Source of the DNA: Combretum micranthum
Lineage: Eukaryota; Streptophyta; Magnoliopsida; Myrtales; Combretaceae
Length of the DNA: 64,000 nucleotides
Assembly (NCBI GenBank): GCA_024138025.1
Contig: JAMXBD010001584.1
Coordinates: 124,001 to 188,000, forward strand
Reading direction: 5' to 3'
The position numbers and the translations under genes are program-made. Below the pieces are notes generated by a model. The model searched no databases. It was not told the DNA's origin and saw nothing but the letters and a program-made list of their open reading frames with translations. Positions 11,359-23,801 of this stretch are shown here, in pieces (position 1 is the stretch's first letter; every line of letters begins with the position of its first letter).

Positions 11359-14300
11359 TGTAAACCCTGGTTTTCCTAGTAACCAAGTAAACTTCGAAAA
11401 GCGGAAACCAAAACCCTAAATCGGATCAGTCTAAGTTTAAAAAGGAAACCTAGGAACCCTGGATCCGGCTTTTCTTCGATTTCAACTAAACGAATTTTTG
11501 TAAAATAGATTAATGTAGAATATTGTTTTAAAGTATATTTCAAACCATAAAAAGTTCTAGTTTCGAAAAATTTTCTATTCTGGGCTTTCCTGAGCTCCAT
11601 TACAAAAAAGCGAGCCCCGGAACTAGAAACTTAGAAAAATATTCTGGAATACTCTTTAGAACCGAAATTTTATAAGGATTTCAAAAATATATGTTTTATA
11701 ATTTTTGGATCATAAAAATTACAGTTATAGCCTTTTCTCGTATTTTTTTTACTACCGATAAAGTAAATATCTTGTCTACTATTTATAACTATTCACAAGT
11801 ACAACCTACTACATACACACCCATACCCTAGTCTTACAATCTTACAAACACTCCATTACATTTTCTTTTTCAAGAAAAGTTTGGCTCTTAAAAATTATTA
11901 CAATTTAAGAGATATTATTACATAAATGACAAAACAAATTAAATCAACTCTCTCCCTCTCTTCCTCACTCTTGAACCGGCGCACCCCTCCACCTCTTTGC
12001 CTCCATTTGTTTTATTTATCTTCTTTTTATAATACAAACAAACCCTAATTTCACTTAATATAATAGTCTTTTACTTTCTCTCTCTTTCAGTTTATTTCAT
12101 TTGTTTCAAAAGCTCACAAAAACCTCTCTTTTCTCTCCTTATTGTCGTGACCTCTACTCCCCTCACACACACACACAACAAGCTTCATTCTTCTTCATTT
12201 ATTTACTAAATCTAACCTTAGGTGATGATTCTTAAGCCTTACTACCATTTAATCTTGTAATGGCAAGATTATTCATGAGTGTTTTCACTTTAAGTCCCCA
12301 TGAGCACTTGCTAGGGACAAGAAAATGCTACTACATGAATATCAAGCCATCACAAGAGTGGGTCTTGTGTTTGATTAAGTTTTTGTTGAAGTATTTTCAT
12401 GTTTATGCATGTAAAAGTGGGGTAAAGTAGAGATCTAGCATAAAAATCCATGTTCATGCTTTTAAACTTCATTTCATACATCATAAGTAGTAGATCTAGC
12501 TTTTAGGTGCTTCTACCATACTTGACATATATGATCTTATGGATGATTTATGTTTTCATGCATTAATACTCATAAAGGCTTTATTTTGTGCATATAGATG
12601 TTGTAGTTGGTAGATCCTTAGGCAAATAAAACAAGGAACTTACAAAGGAAATGTTTTTGTTTGAAATATTCAAAGACAAATTCGTTTGATTTCAAAGCCC
12701 TATTTTAAAAACCCTTTTATCAACTCCAAAACTCATGTTTTATGTGAAAAATGAAGGATATAGGTAATAGATATTATTAAGTAGTGATTTTCATAAGTTG
12801 AAATGAGTTTTGATGAAATTAATGTGTAAAACAAAGAGTAGAAACAAGATAGAAAATTTTGAGTTATTAGTCAACTTGTGAAATTCGTAATTTTGAATGT
12901 AGGCCATAAGAATACCTATCATCTAAGCTAAAAATAGAAGTTTTATGTATTAAATGGAGTCCTTAAGTAATAGGTATCTTAAAGTCTTAAATTTTGATGC
13001 ATTAAACAAGTTTTTCCCAAAAGAATCATTCAAGAATTTAATTTCTAAAAATTCGGATTTTTGAATAAATCCTATTTGAAAACATATTTACAAAGTGTAA
13101 GATACAAATTTTTATGTAGAAATGAAGGCCTAAGTAATAGATATGATGAAGAATCAATTTAGACAAGGATAATTTGATTTTCTTAAGAAAATAACTCCAA
13201 AACAAATGGAATGGTCAAAGTTAAGAAACTAGTTCTCTTAAATGTAATTAGTTATGGAGTTTTACAAATAAAAGTTTCTTAAATTTCCTTTTTGTAAATA
13301 ATGTCAAGAGCATACATGCAACAAGTTCATAACATGCCATTCATAATAGGAATCATCAATATTGCATGTATGGTTGATCTATATGCTAGGAACCTCACAA
13401 ACATTCACAATTTTGTTTTTCGAAATTGGAAAGTCCTTCGGATCAGATCTGATCCCTCTGTTTCATGACCTAAATATTTTTGAAACCTGAAAATAATGTT
13501 AGGAATAGATAGATCTTTCGAAGTAGATAGAAATCGGTATATTATATGCTCAATTTCGAGTTAAAATGAGTTAGATATGGTCAATTGAAGTTAGAACTTT
13601 AGCTTATGCCGAAATTGACGAACTTAGTAGCTAGAATTGTTAAGTTATTAGAACTTTATAAGAAATACTCATTTTGGGTACTTCTTGTACTTAGGTGAAT
13701 TGGAAGACGGATTTCCACTCCCCGAGGACTACTACAACTAGTGGATTTCTTTACATGGCCGAGTGAGTTCATTTCTTAAATAGTTGTGCTCATGTATGTG
13801 CTTGTAATCGTACTGGCATTAGAATTAGGAAAATATAAAATTATGATGATTTGTGATATAATCTTGGTTGAAAGAATGATTATCTCGAGACGAGACTTGT
13901 TGAAAAAAATCATTGTATGAGTTAGGATAGACTTAGATTGTCTGAAATTCTCTATGATCGCACTTAATCTAGTTAATTAACATGCCACGATTATATGAAT
14001 AAACCATACATGCATATCACGTAGTGAGTCACATTGCATAGGTTATTATACCTTCGTGGGAAGAAGGCATAATAATTGGGCAACGAGGGGCCTGTAAACT
14101 CGAATGATGGCGTATAGGCCGAAATTGAAAACGTGTGTGGGTGGGCACCTGTATTAACCACAGTAAAATTTAAAAGTGGTGGCTAGGCACCTGTATCAAC
14201 CACAATAAGAAGTGAGAAGAATTTAAATGTTGGTCGTATGGGCCTAAAACACCTAACCCCGAATGGAGGACGTAAAGCCATTCAACATAAGTTTTACGGA

Positions 14301-14866
14301 CGGTCTTATGTATTATATGCTCATGTGTTTGGGCATTTCATATGTTTGCTAATAACTTGTTTGTTATATACTGTTGTTGAGTATTAAATATTTGGAAATG
14401 AATCTCACTAAGCCTATTAGCTTACACCTCAATAGTTTTGTTGTGTTGTTTCCTATTTTTGGTTGTTCCGAGAGAACACTTTTCATATGGTTATCCTTTG
14501 GATGAAGGAGCTTTTGAAGAAGTCGGGACCTAGCTAGAGGCATGGACCTTTAGGAAAATCTCTTTAACATAAACCCTAATGTATGTAACATGGTTTTAGG
14601 CTGGATAGACCTCTATTATTATTTTTGGCGGGGGTATGACCCCTTGACTTTTGTAAAAACTTAACTTATTTATCTTGTGATTTCTATTCTTAATGCTATT
14701 GTATGCCTTCTTAAGACTATTCGATTCAAAGTGTGATCCTAAAAATTATGCAAGTACACCTTACACCCTATATGTAAACTTATGGGATGACTAAGGATGT
14801 CATACTTAAGTTTAAATATTGAGTGTAGTGGACTGTTACGTTTTGGGTACCCTTTGAGGCGTGACA
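11359..14866 (+). mobile_element. Solo LTR (3.5 kb, type E) in copia leader
   Basis: Starts TGTAAACCC and ends GAGGCGTGACA. No coding domains or primer site. The pyrimidine-rich promoter-like region is at 11,945-12,165, with a CA repeat near 12,167. Degenerate internal repeats run over about 12,640-13,320. The shared core is at 13,505-13,590. The variable cassette is at about 14,130-14,215 ('ggcacctgtat' units), followed by the CCCGAATGGAGG block at 14,258. Body sequence is closer to type B than to type A. Flanks GCCGA (11,354-11,358) and ACAGA (14,867-14,871) match at only 3 of 5 positions, so the duplication is decayed or absent. Confidence 0.8.
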
Positions 14867-16182
14867 ACAGATCTAATTTTTTTTAAAAAAATGTGTATAT
14901 TCTTAGGGTCTTTTAATATATATGATATGGTTCAATTGTTGAACAAATCTAGATTGTTTAAAATGAATTGTTGAACAGTTTTTGGGTTTTAAGAAAGAAT
15001 TTCATGGAAATTTTGGAAACAATTTTAAAGGGTTTTGAAAAAAGAATTTTAATTTTTCAAAAGGATTTCTTTTGCCTAAATTCTCTATTATATCTAGGTT
15101 TCCAGGGTGCTGTCCCCTTGACCTTTGCAAAGTGAATGTCTTAACTCCATAAGCACTAATTAATAAGTCTTAACATAAATTACACATTTGAAGTGTTTTG
15201 TGTTATATGTATGACTCGTGTACATATTATGTTATGAGTATGGTGTATAGCATGGCCCTAAGACCTATGTAATTGGCAGGTTCTATTCTTTTGTTTTATG
15301 GGTTGTAATTTCATAAATACGACCTGCATATCGTTTTATTTTATTGTAATTTATTTTCTACAATTAGTTGTAGGACTTTTTATATCTTTTATTATTATAA
15401 TGAAGACATAGAGATGTTATGAAGACCCTTCATGATCCATGATGATGGAGAAGCAAGGATCATAAAAAAAAAAATACAATAATATTTACAACTCAAGACC
15501 ATAAAGATGGTTTTCATCTTAGGATTGGACCATTGATTTTTATATTGGCTTACGAAAATTAATATAGTATAAGGGGCCATGTTATGACACTTTTTCTTTA
15601 TTATGTGAGCTTGATATATCATGTGATGATGTATGTATATGTATGTGATACCATATTTACCACCATGTATGCTTGTATATCCATTATATATGATGATAAA
15701 ATTGAATATCAATAATTAAAACCCCTCAATAAATTTTAAGTTAAATATCACCCATGAATAAACACCTATCAAGACTTTGATCACCATAATGTAGATTCTG
15801 CCAAAGCAGGGTGCATTAGGTTATCTTAATAAGGCAGGATGAGTAATGGTGCTACTCATGTGTTTAATATGGTTCGACTTAATTAGGCTATCAAAAGAGT
15901 TTTGGGCCTAAGGTGTTAGATGGGATTTGAACATGCTAGGACATATGATGTCAAAAATCCCATAAAAGATCTAAGAGTTACATGCAATGTAATTAGTAAA
16001 GAGTTACCTACTTAAATAACTTAACTTTAAGTGTCATACCAAAGCTGACTTAGAGTTAGATGAAATACGGATCTTAGCCCACTAGAATGCAATAATTAAA
16101 TGCAACAACATTAATGAGGGTTATTGATTTAGTGAGATTTTTAATTTATTAAAATAAACTTTGCATAAGTAATTATAGATCA
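14867..16182 (+). other. Copia untranslated leader, second part
   Basis: Non-coding, T-rich at first, leading to the gag start at 16,183. The frame at 15,395-15,712 on the other strand resembles no protein I know and is treated as chance. An undetected small insertion cannot be excluded. Confidence 0.5.
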
Positions 16183-17040
16183 ATGGCTACAAAAACACTT
16201 CAAATTATCATTGCGATATGTCCCTGAGAAGGACAAGTTGATTGGAACCAATTTTCTCGACTGGTTTAAAAACTTGAGAATTATTCTCAAGCAAGAAAAG
16301 AAGCTACATGCCCTATACGAGCCTATCTCTCAAGAGCCTCTAGCCAATACTTCAAGAACTCAAAAGGATACTTATAAGAAGCATTCTGATGATTATCTTG
16401 ATGTAGGATGCCTAATGCTTGCTACCATGAGTCCAGAACTTCAGAAGGGTTTGGAAAACATGGAAGCCTATGAGATGATTGTCCATCATAAGGAAATGTT
16501 TCAATAGCAGGCCAAACAGGAATGGTATGAGATTACCCAAGCCCTATAGTCTTGCAAGCTGGCTGAAGGAGGATCAGTGAGTACCCATGTCCTAAAGACA
16601 AAGGGTTATATTGATCATCTTGAAAGGCTTAGATTTCCTATAAGCCAAGAGTTTGCTATTGATTTGATCCTAAATTCATTACTAGATAGTTATAACCAGA
16701 TTGTCGTGAACTATAACATGAATAACACGGACAAATCAATTTCTGAATTGCATTCGATGCTTAAAACTACTTAGGCTAATATCAAGAAGTAGAAGCCTAG
16801 TAATGTTTTGATAGTTCATAATGGGAAGGGCATGAAGAAGAGAGGTAAGGGAAATGCTAAGGCTATGAAAAGTTCAAAGCCTCAACCTAAGCCTAAAAAA
16901 AAAACCTCCCAAGGAAGGAGTTTGTTTCCACTATAGTGAGCCAAGTCATTGGAAGAGGAACTGCAAACTTTACTTGGAAGATCTGAAGAAAAGGAAGAGT
17001 AGTCAGACTACTACCTTAGGTATTTATGTTATAGAGATCT
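16183..17040 (+). pseudogene. Copia Gag remnant with broken zinc knuckle
   Basis: ATG at 16,183 opens a short frame that shifts by one base near 16,210. From there the frame reads LIGTNFLDWFKNLRIILKQE and continues to 16,774 in a single frame broken by stops at about 16,505 and 16,547. This is the copia gag (UBN2-like) region that forms the particle shell. After a 10-A run near 16,895 the frame shifts again into a zinc knuckle at 16,923-16,964, reading CFHYSEPSHWKRNC. The second cysteine of the CX2CX4HX4C pattern is now tyrosine. Stops, frameshifts and the lost metal ligand make it non-functional. Confidence 0.85.
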
Positions 17041-17311
17041 AAATAAGGGCAAAGTCAACCTACGAGTTAGAAATGAAGCAAAAGTTGCTGCCATAACTAT
17101 AGGGACATATGAATCGATTTTGCCCAATTAGCTTTCGTTAATGTTGAACAATTGCTTTATATTCGTACTTTAAGTAGGAATATTATTTTTGTTTAATGTT
17201 TAAACAATGATGGTTTCTTAAAGTAGGAATATTATTTTTGTTTCATGTTTAAACAATGATGGTTTCACATTTATTATTAAGAATAATAAATGTTCCATTT
17301 ATAATAAAGAC
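17041..17311 (+). pseudogene. Copia protease/GAG-pre region, catalytic part missing
   Basis: Short stretch between the zinc knuckle and the integrase zinc domain. The reading around 17,045-17,170 (KGKVNLRVRNEAKV, later LNNCLYIRTLSRNIIF) matches the segment after the aspartic protease in copia polyproteins. No DTG/DSG-type active-site motif is seen, so the catalytic part seems deleted near 17,040. A 46-bp direct duplication (17,172-17,217 and 17,221-17,266, one mismatch, starting aagtaggaatatta) adds a further lesion. Confidence 0.65.
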
Positions 17312-18290
17312 ATGTATTATGTAAATGTTGATTTACATGATGGTCTTTATGTTTTAAATCTGAAACCAAGTAATGGATCAATCTATAACTTAAATACTAA
17401 GAGACTTAAATCCAATGTTTTAAATATGACCTATCTATGGCATTGTTGTCTTGATCACATAAATGAGAAACGCATATTGAAGCTCCATAAGGATGGATTT
17501 TTAAATTCATTTGATTTTGAACCATTTGAAATATGTAAGTTTTATTTATTAGGCAAAATGGCCAAAGATCCTTTTACTAGGCACAATGAAAGGGCAATTG
17601 ATTTATTGGATCTAACACATATTAATGTATGAGGTCCATTAACCATTGCTGCTAGAGGAGGTCACCAGTACTTCATCATATTTACTAATGATTTCAGTAG
17701 ATATGGATATGTCTTTTTAATGAGACATAAATCTGAATCATTTGAAATGTTCAAAGTTTTTCTGAATGAAGTACAAAACCAGCTTGACAAAACAATCAAA
17801 GTACTTCAATCAGATTGATGTGGTGAATATGTAAGCCAAGAATTTAAGGACCGTATTAGAAATTGCGGAATAATTTCACAATAAACTCCACCTAAAACAC
17901 CACAATGGGATGGTGTACCTAAAAGGAGGAATAGAACCTTATTAGATATGGTTCAATCTATGATGAGTCAAACAAATCTTCCATCATCCTTTTGGGGCTA
18001 TGCCCTAGAGATAGCTGCATTCAGGTTAAATGTGTGTCTTTTAAGGCGGTTGAAAAGACACCATATGAGATATGGACTAAAAAAGGCCTAGTTTGTCTTT
18101 TCTCAAGATTTAAGGTTGTGAGGCTTATGTGAGACATCAAGCCTTCGACAAATTAGGACCAAAGTCAAGTAAATACCTTTTATGGGGTATCCAAAAGAAA
18201 CCAAAAGTTATTGTTTTGTAATCCCCCTGAGAACAAAGTGTTTATTGCTTGGAATGGTATCTTTTAAAGGAAAAAAAAAAGTGTTTATCT
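17312..18290 (+). pseudogene. Copia integrase remnant
   Basis: Begins with the GAG-pre/zinc-binding part (YLWHCCLDHINEKRILKLHK), in which the second cysteine of the CxxC pair is lost (CKFY). The catalytic core follows: YFIIFTNDFSRYGYVFLMRH, then LQSD-stop-CGEY, then VPKRRNRT near 17,912-17,938. Of the three acidic residues expected, the first reads as Asn (HINV), the second Asp is kept (QSD) and the Glu is Lys (PKRRNRT). Many stops interrupt it. From about 18,060 the sequence is degraded spacer of the C-terminal part. Integrase would insert the cDNA in the nucleus. This one cannot. Confidence 0.85.
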
Positions 18291-18791
18291 CTAAAAGAAC
18301 CAGTGGGAGTAAAATATATCTCAAAGTCGTCCGAGATCTATAAAATAATCTTGCACCACTAGTGGAAAGTCAACAAGATATATAGTTAGTTATTGACCCT
18401 CCACAAGTAACACAATGCCCACATAGGTCTGATGGAGTACGACATCAACTTGAGAGATATAGATTTCTCATTACAGAAAGTCGTGATGTACAGCCTATGG
18501 ATAAAAATGAGCCACTACTTATCAAGAGGCCATGTTGGGACCAAATTCTAAGAAATGGCTGGAAACCATGAAATATGAAATGAAATCCATCTGTGACAAT
18601 CAAGTGTGGACTTTGATTGATCTATTTTAATGTACAAAGACATTGGGTGCAAAAAGGTTTTTAGGAAGAAAACTGACATGGATGGCAATGTGCATACCTA
18701 CAAAGCAAGACTAGTTGCGAAAGGTTTTAAACAAACTCATGGTATAGACTATAATGAAACCTTTTCACCTGTAGTCATGCTTAAGCCTGTT
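18291..18791 (+). pseudogene. Copia RT, piece 1 (N-terminal fingers)
   Basis: Starts in the poorly conserved linker and enters the RT_2-type RT near 18,540. The clear part (18,630-18,791) reads [31 protein letters not shown] and [13 protein letters not shown], a canonical copia RT N-terminus. It stops at CTGTT (18,787-18,791), the left copy of the TSD of the inserted LTR unit. The next residues of the same domain are found 13 kb away at 31,837, in the same phase after one TSD copy is removed. Confidence 0.9.
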
Positions 18792-19994
18792 TGTAAACCC
18801 CCAAATTTTTGGAATCAGTTTAGCTTAAAACCCTAAACCAGAAGTCAACCGGATTTTCAAAGTCAATAAAACCTTAGTTTACCGTAACCGCTTAAGTCCG
18901 GCATTGCCGTTTTCTTTAGCCCTAGAAATCAAAGTTGGAATAATTAGCTAGAATAGTTCGTAATAGCTATAGGTTATATAAAAATATTAGTTTTTGCAAA
19001 TTTCGAATGTCCTTTGAACCCGGTCGGATACAGTTCTTGAAAAACGTGTCCCGGGACTCGGAATAGTAAAAGTATTCTGAATACACCATTAGAATAGTAA
19101 AAATATAAGTTTTTCAAAAATATCAATTTCGTAATTTTTCGGTAGCTAAAAATATCATATATCGCATTTATACGCGTATTTTCTTACTACCGGTACTTTA
19201 TTAGTCATATCTACTTTACATTATACTATTCATTAATATTCTACACTATTTTTTTATCTCTACTTTTTCGTACACCTACTCTTACACACTCCATAACCTA
19301 TAACCTTTACTTTTTACTTTTCCCATAATTTTATTTTACATCTACCTTACATATTACATCTTTTATTTAACAAAAATCAAAAAAATAAATTCTTCCTCCT
19401 TCTTACTACATGGCCAGCGCCCCCTCCCCTTCTCTCTCTCTCTCTCAAATTGTTTCATTTTTCTTTTATTTTAATCATACAAAAATCACTCCACATTTTC
19501 CTGCAAATACCTCCCTCCTCTTTCACTTCTTTCTCACATTCACTACCCACAAATTTCTTACCAAAACTCTCTCAATTTCTCCTCTCAAAACTCTCTCTAA
19601 CTACCATCCCAAAACTCTCTCAAAATAACTCCAAAACCACTTCTACCTACAACTAAAACCCATAACCACATAACCATACCAAAGTCTTCTTTAGGTAACC
19701 ACCTTCCATTATTTTTTTTCTTCTTCATGTCATGTAATTTTACATGACCATAGTATGAGTTTCCAAAGACTATAAGTTATGGAAGCTACATTATGTTCAT
19801 GTTCATGTTCATGAAAACCTATTTATGTTTATGTTATTATTTTGTTCATAGTATTGTTACTATATCTAAATATTATTATCTATATATATATACATATTCT
19901 TTAGAGCATATAAGCTCACTTGCAATTTTTTTTTTTTATGCAAAGCAATTTATTTATTATTCCATTGTAATTTATTTATTTATTCCTTGTTATT

Positions 19995-20110
19995 TTACGA
20001 CTAGTCTCTAGTCTTAGACTTGTCCTCATCAAGTCAAAACAAGTTTTTCTTTCTTTCATTTTATTTTGGGACTAGTCTACTTCTTAGTCCCGGGAGCCTT
20101 GGTAAAGCTA
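19995..20110 (+). repeat. Hairpin block of type A LTR
   Basis: Two adjacent inverted repeats downstream of the promoter: GACTAGTC...(TA)GTC with flanking complementary bases, then GGGACTAGTC...TAGTCCC. Equivalent blocks occur at about 25,498-25,645, 35,605-35,790, 43,860-44,035, 30,110-30,245, 3,597-3,720 and 58,350-58,480. Confidence 0.7.
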
Positions 20111-20156
20111 AGACTCCAATACTTGACTTTATTACTTATGTTATTTTGCTTGCTAT

Positions 20157-21670
20157 TGCTAGTGATGTGCCCTAGGCCATATGGATTCTTTATCATTTGT
20201 ATGTTTGTTATCAAGTCATTTTAATTATCAAAGATATTTTGGCCTATTTACTTTGGTAATGTTATTTCTTGAATATTTAGTTATACCTTGTGTTGTTAAA
20301 GTATGTGACTTTAATAGTAGAACCATAAGATGAATTATAACTTTATTCTAAATTATCCCTAGTCACTCATTATGTGGAATGATAATGAATTAAGACTAGT
20401 ATGATTGCTGTATGATGATCAAGTTTTACTGATCATGGATATGGGATATCAATTCAGCACATAGATACAAACAGGAGTGTATTGTATTGGATTGACCAAC
20501 TATAAGAATACTGTATGGATCAATGCAATAAGTATTCTTATTTACAATGTTGTTTTAGTCCTTTGACCTAATGGCACCATGGATTCCTATATAGCAGTTT
20601 CCATGTTTTGATTCATCTCTTCATCATCTTTAATCAGATGATTGTAAGAATAAACTTGGGCATGCAATATGTTATATAGAGGAATGTGAGTGTTAGAGAA
20701 GGGATTTGTTCATCTCATTAATTTGAGAGAGATATCTATCAGGCCTCTTGATGAGTAAGACTGAGAAATACATGGCCATGCTCGAATGAATTGATAAAGA
20801 GTTATCAATATCATTTGTTTAAGTCAGTCAAACTCTAGATTCAAGAAATAAGTAATTAGACAATATAAGAGTGTTTTGATCCACACCTTATGTTTGATTA
20901 TAAGATATCGTGTAACAAAAGGACTGAATGACTAACTGTTAGTAGGTAAAGTCGGATCATCGATCTTCACTAAAATTGGGTAGACATAATGTCTTGCCAG
21001 AGACCAATTATGTCTTGTAGTCCTAAAAGAATGTTTAAGAGCTACTACCAATTTTGAGTGGACCTACAGGGTCACACACAAAGAATGAATAAAATGGATC
21101 TTCGATAATCGTATTGGGAATTGATTAATTATTTATTTGTCGATTTTAATTAGATTAAAATTAACAAATAAATAAATTAAGATAATAAGGATATATATGT
21201 CTTTCTACATAAACCCTAATTTGTTTAGGGTAATTTAAAGAGACATAACCCTTATATATATATATATATCAGGGTAATTTAAAGAGACATAACCCTTATA
21301 TATATATATCAGGGTAATTTGAAGGGACATAACCCTTCTATATATATTCTCTTTCTAGGTTAATTTTTAATCAACGCTGGCCGTCATTTTAGAAAAGAAA
21401 ATTCGTAACCTAGAAAGAGAGAGTGAGGGATTCCCAAAGGTCGAAATTTTTCGACGTGCTAACACACACGAATATCCAATTCATTCGTGTGGATACCGGT
21501 AGAGGGAGTTGGAGCAATCTGCATCTCTTTTGATCCCATCATCAAAACACAAAGGTACACGATTCCCTTTTCTTTCTGATTTAATTGAAGCGCTTGGATC
21601 CGATTGGAATTTAAAAAAAAAAAACGATTTTCCACTGCACGATTCAGATTTGGATCGTAAATTCCCAACA
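20157..21670 (+). mobile_element. Copia-type solo LTR (1.5 kb)
   Basis: Starts TGCTAGTGATGTGCCC and ends ATTCCCAACA, flanked by perfect GCTAT duplications at 20,152-20,156 and 21,671-21,675. It resembles the large copia element's LTR (TGTTGGTGATTGTGCCC start, shared 'gtgtggatacc' and 'gggtcacacac' segments, CCCAACA end) but is clearly a different family. No primer site or coding sequence follows, so it is a solo LTR. A TATA-containing unit is repeated three times at about 21,218-21,350. Confidence 0.92.
21218..21350 (+). repeat. Triplicated TATA-containing promoter unit
   Basis: Three tandem copies of a unit of about 43-48 bp reading 'agggtaattta-aagagacat', then aaccctt, then an AT run. The AT run shortens from copy to copy. 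It sits where the TATA box of a copia LTR is expected. Confidence 0.8.
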
Positions 21671-23801
21671 GCTATTATTTCTCCTAATTCATGTTCATTT
21701 AACTTGTTGTCCAAAGTTTCAAGTTCTAAAAATAATTGATACAACGGAGATTTTGACACTTAATAATAAGTTTATGTAAAGTATTAGATCTATGGTTTAA
21801 ACAAAAATAAAGTTAACTCTTTACAAAAAGAACTCACAAAAATTTTTGAAACTTCTTTTGTCATAAAAAGCTTTTTAAAACCTTTAATATCCCACTTTGT
21901 TTTTCCAAAAGAAAATATCATAGAACAAATAAGTTTTTATGAAAAAGATAACATAATGAAGGAAGGAGGAATTTTCAAGAAAAGTCTTCATTAATAAACA
22001 AGACAGTTCTTTAAACAAATAAGACAAATGATTTGTTATAATAAAAATAAATAGGAAGAATAGGGTATTTTCTAAAAACTCCAAAATGTTGTATATAAAA
22101 AACTTAGAAGGAAGAAAATTTATTTTCAAAAAGTTACTTAGATATATATAAAAGACAACATAAACAGTTTGTAAAATAAAAGAAACAATAATAATCATTT
22201 CAAGGAGCTTACAAATTCTTGTAATCTATAGTTTTACTAAACAATCCAAAACCGACATAATTTTCTTGAGTAAAATAAATGGACAACAAACACTTGAGCA
22301 TGATGAATATGAGCTAAGTAGCTAATAAAAAAGGAATTTTTCAACTATATAGATTATTAAGTATTTATCAAGCAAGTTTTGAATGGATGAACCTAAGTTG
22401 TTTTTACTTTGGAAAATCCGTGATGAATTCTGTCGCCACTGTTTCGGAGCCTATATGGCTTCGTTTCTTGAAAATAATTTTGGAAATGGGTAGATCTTTT
22501 CGAGCAGGTAGAAATCGGTATATTATATGCGCGATTCCGAGTTAAAATGACTAAGTTATGGCCATTTTAAGTTGGAACATTCCTTTACACGAACTTTAAC
22601 GTTCTTTTGACATTGTTTTCAAAATTCAAGAAAATCATCAAGAAATACTCATTGTGGTTATTTTCTTTGGATAGGTGACCCCGAGGAAGGATTCCTTTAT
22701 CCTGAAGATTATTACGATTAAGAGGAGTGTGTGAAAGACTCATCCGCGTAGAGGAATAGTCGACATGGCATCGTGAGTTTATTTCCGTTAAATGCCATAC
22801 TTATTGTGCTTGCAAATTAGTCGCATTGGAGTTAGGAAAAAGAAAATGGATATGTATGTTAATAAATTCTTTGAAAGAATCTTAAGAATATCGAAGCCGG
22901 AATTGATTTAAAATGCTTGTTTTAGTATAAACTTGCTTTGTATGAAATGCCTTGATCACCTTAAACTTGATAATAAAAATGTTTGACATTATATAAATGG
23001 ATTCATGCATACCACGAAGTGAGTCATATTGCATTTTGGGTTATTATCCTTGGGTGAGAGGATAGTAAGCTCATGTCAAAAGCAACACTTGGTGGAAGAT
23101 CCGAAAGCGATTGCTTGGCGGCTTAAGGAAATGCTTGGTGAAAAATCCGAAAGCAAGGTCAACTCAAGTAGATTCGGAATGCTTGGCGATGAGTGCTTGT
23201 GAGCATAAAACTTTTTAATTAAAACTACTTGATTTGAGGTTAAGTATCACCAAACCCCGAATGGAGGGCGCAAATCCATTCAACATATAGTTCCCGGAAA
23301 CTATATGCCTTGTCTGCCCATGTGTTGTTGCATCCCATTTGATTGCTTAATTAACTTACTTGAAACTTTGTTACAATAAGTTATTTATGGAAATAATTAT
23401 CACTAAGCCTATTAGCTTATACCCCAATTGTCACGCCCCAAACGGTACCCTAAACGTGATAGTCCGCCACACTCAATATTAAAGTTAAGTATGACAACTT
23501 TAGCCATTCCCAAAAGCTTTTATATTAAGTGTAAGGCGTACTTTCACAATTTTGGAGGACCATATATGGAATTATGAAGTTTAAGAAGATATAAATAACA
23601 TATTTAAGAAAAGAGGATTCATAATAATCATTCATTCATATTAATGGCTTTACAAACTTAGGGACATATCCTTTGATCACTAATCTATTACATGAGTATT
23701 TATACATCAATACTAATGCTACACTTATTTCTATTTCTAGTATCCAATAAGAAATTACCTCCCCGCAGGGTCTTTGTGGACTTAATCATAAGTAGGGGAA
23801 C

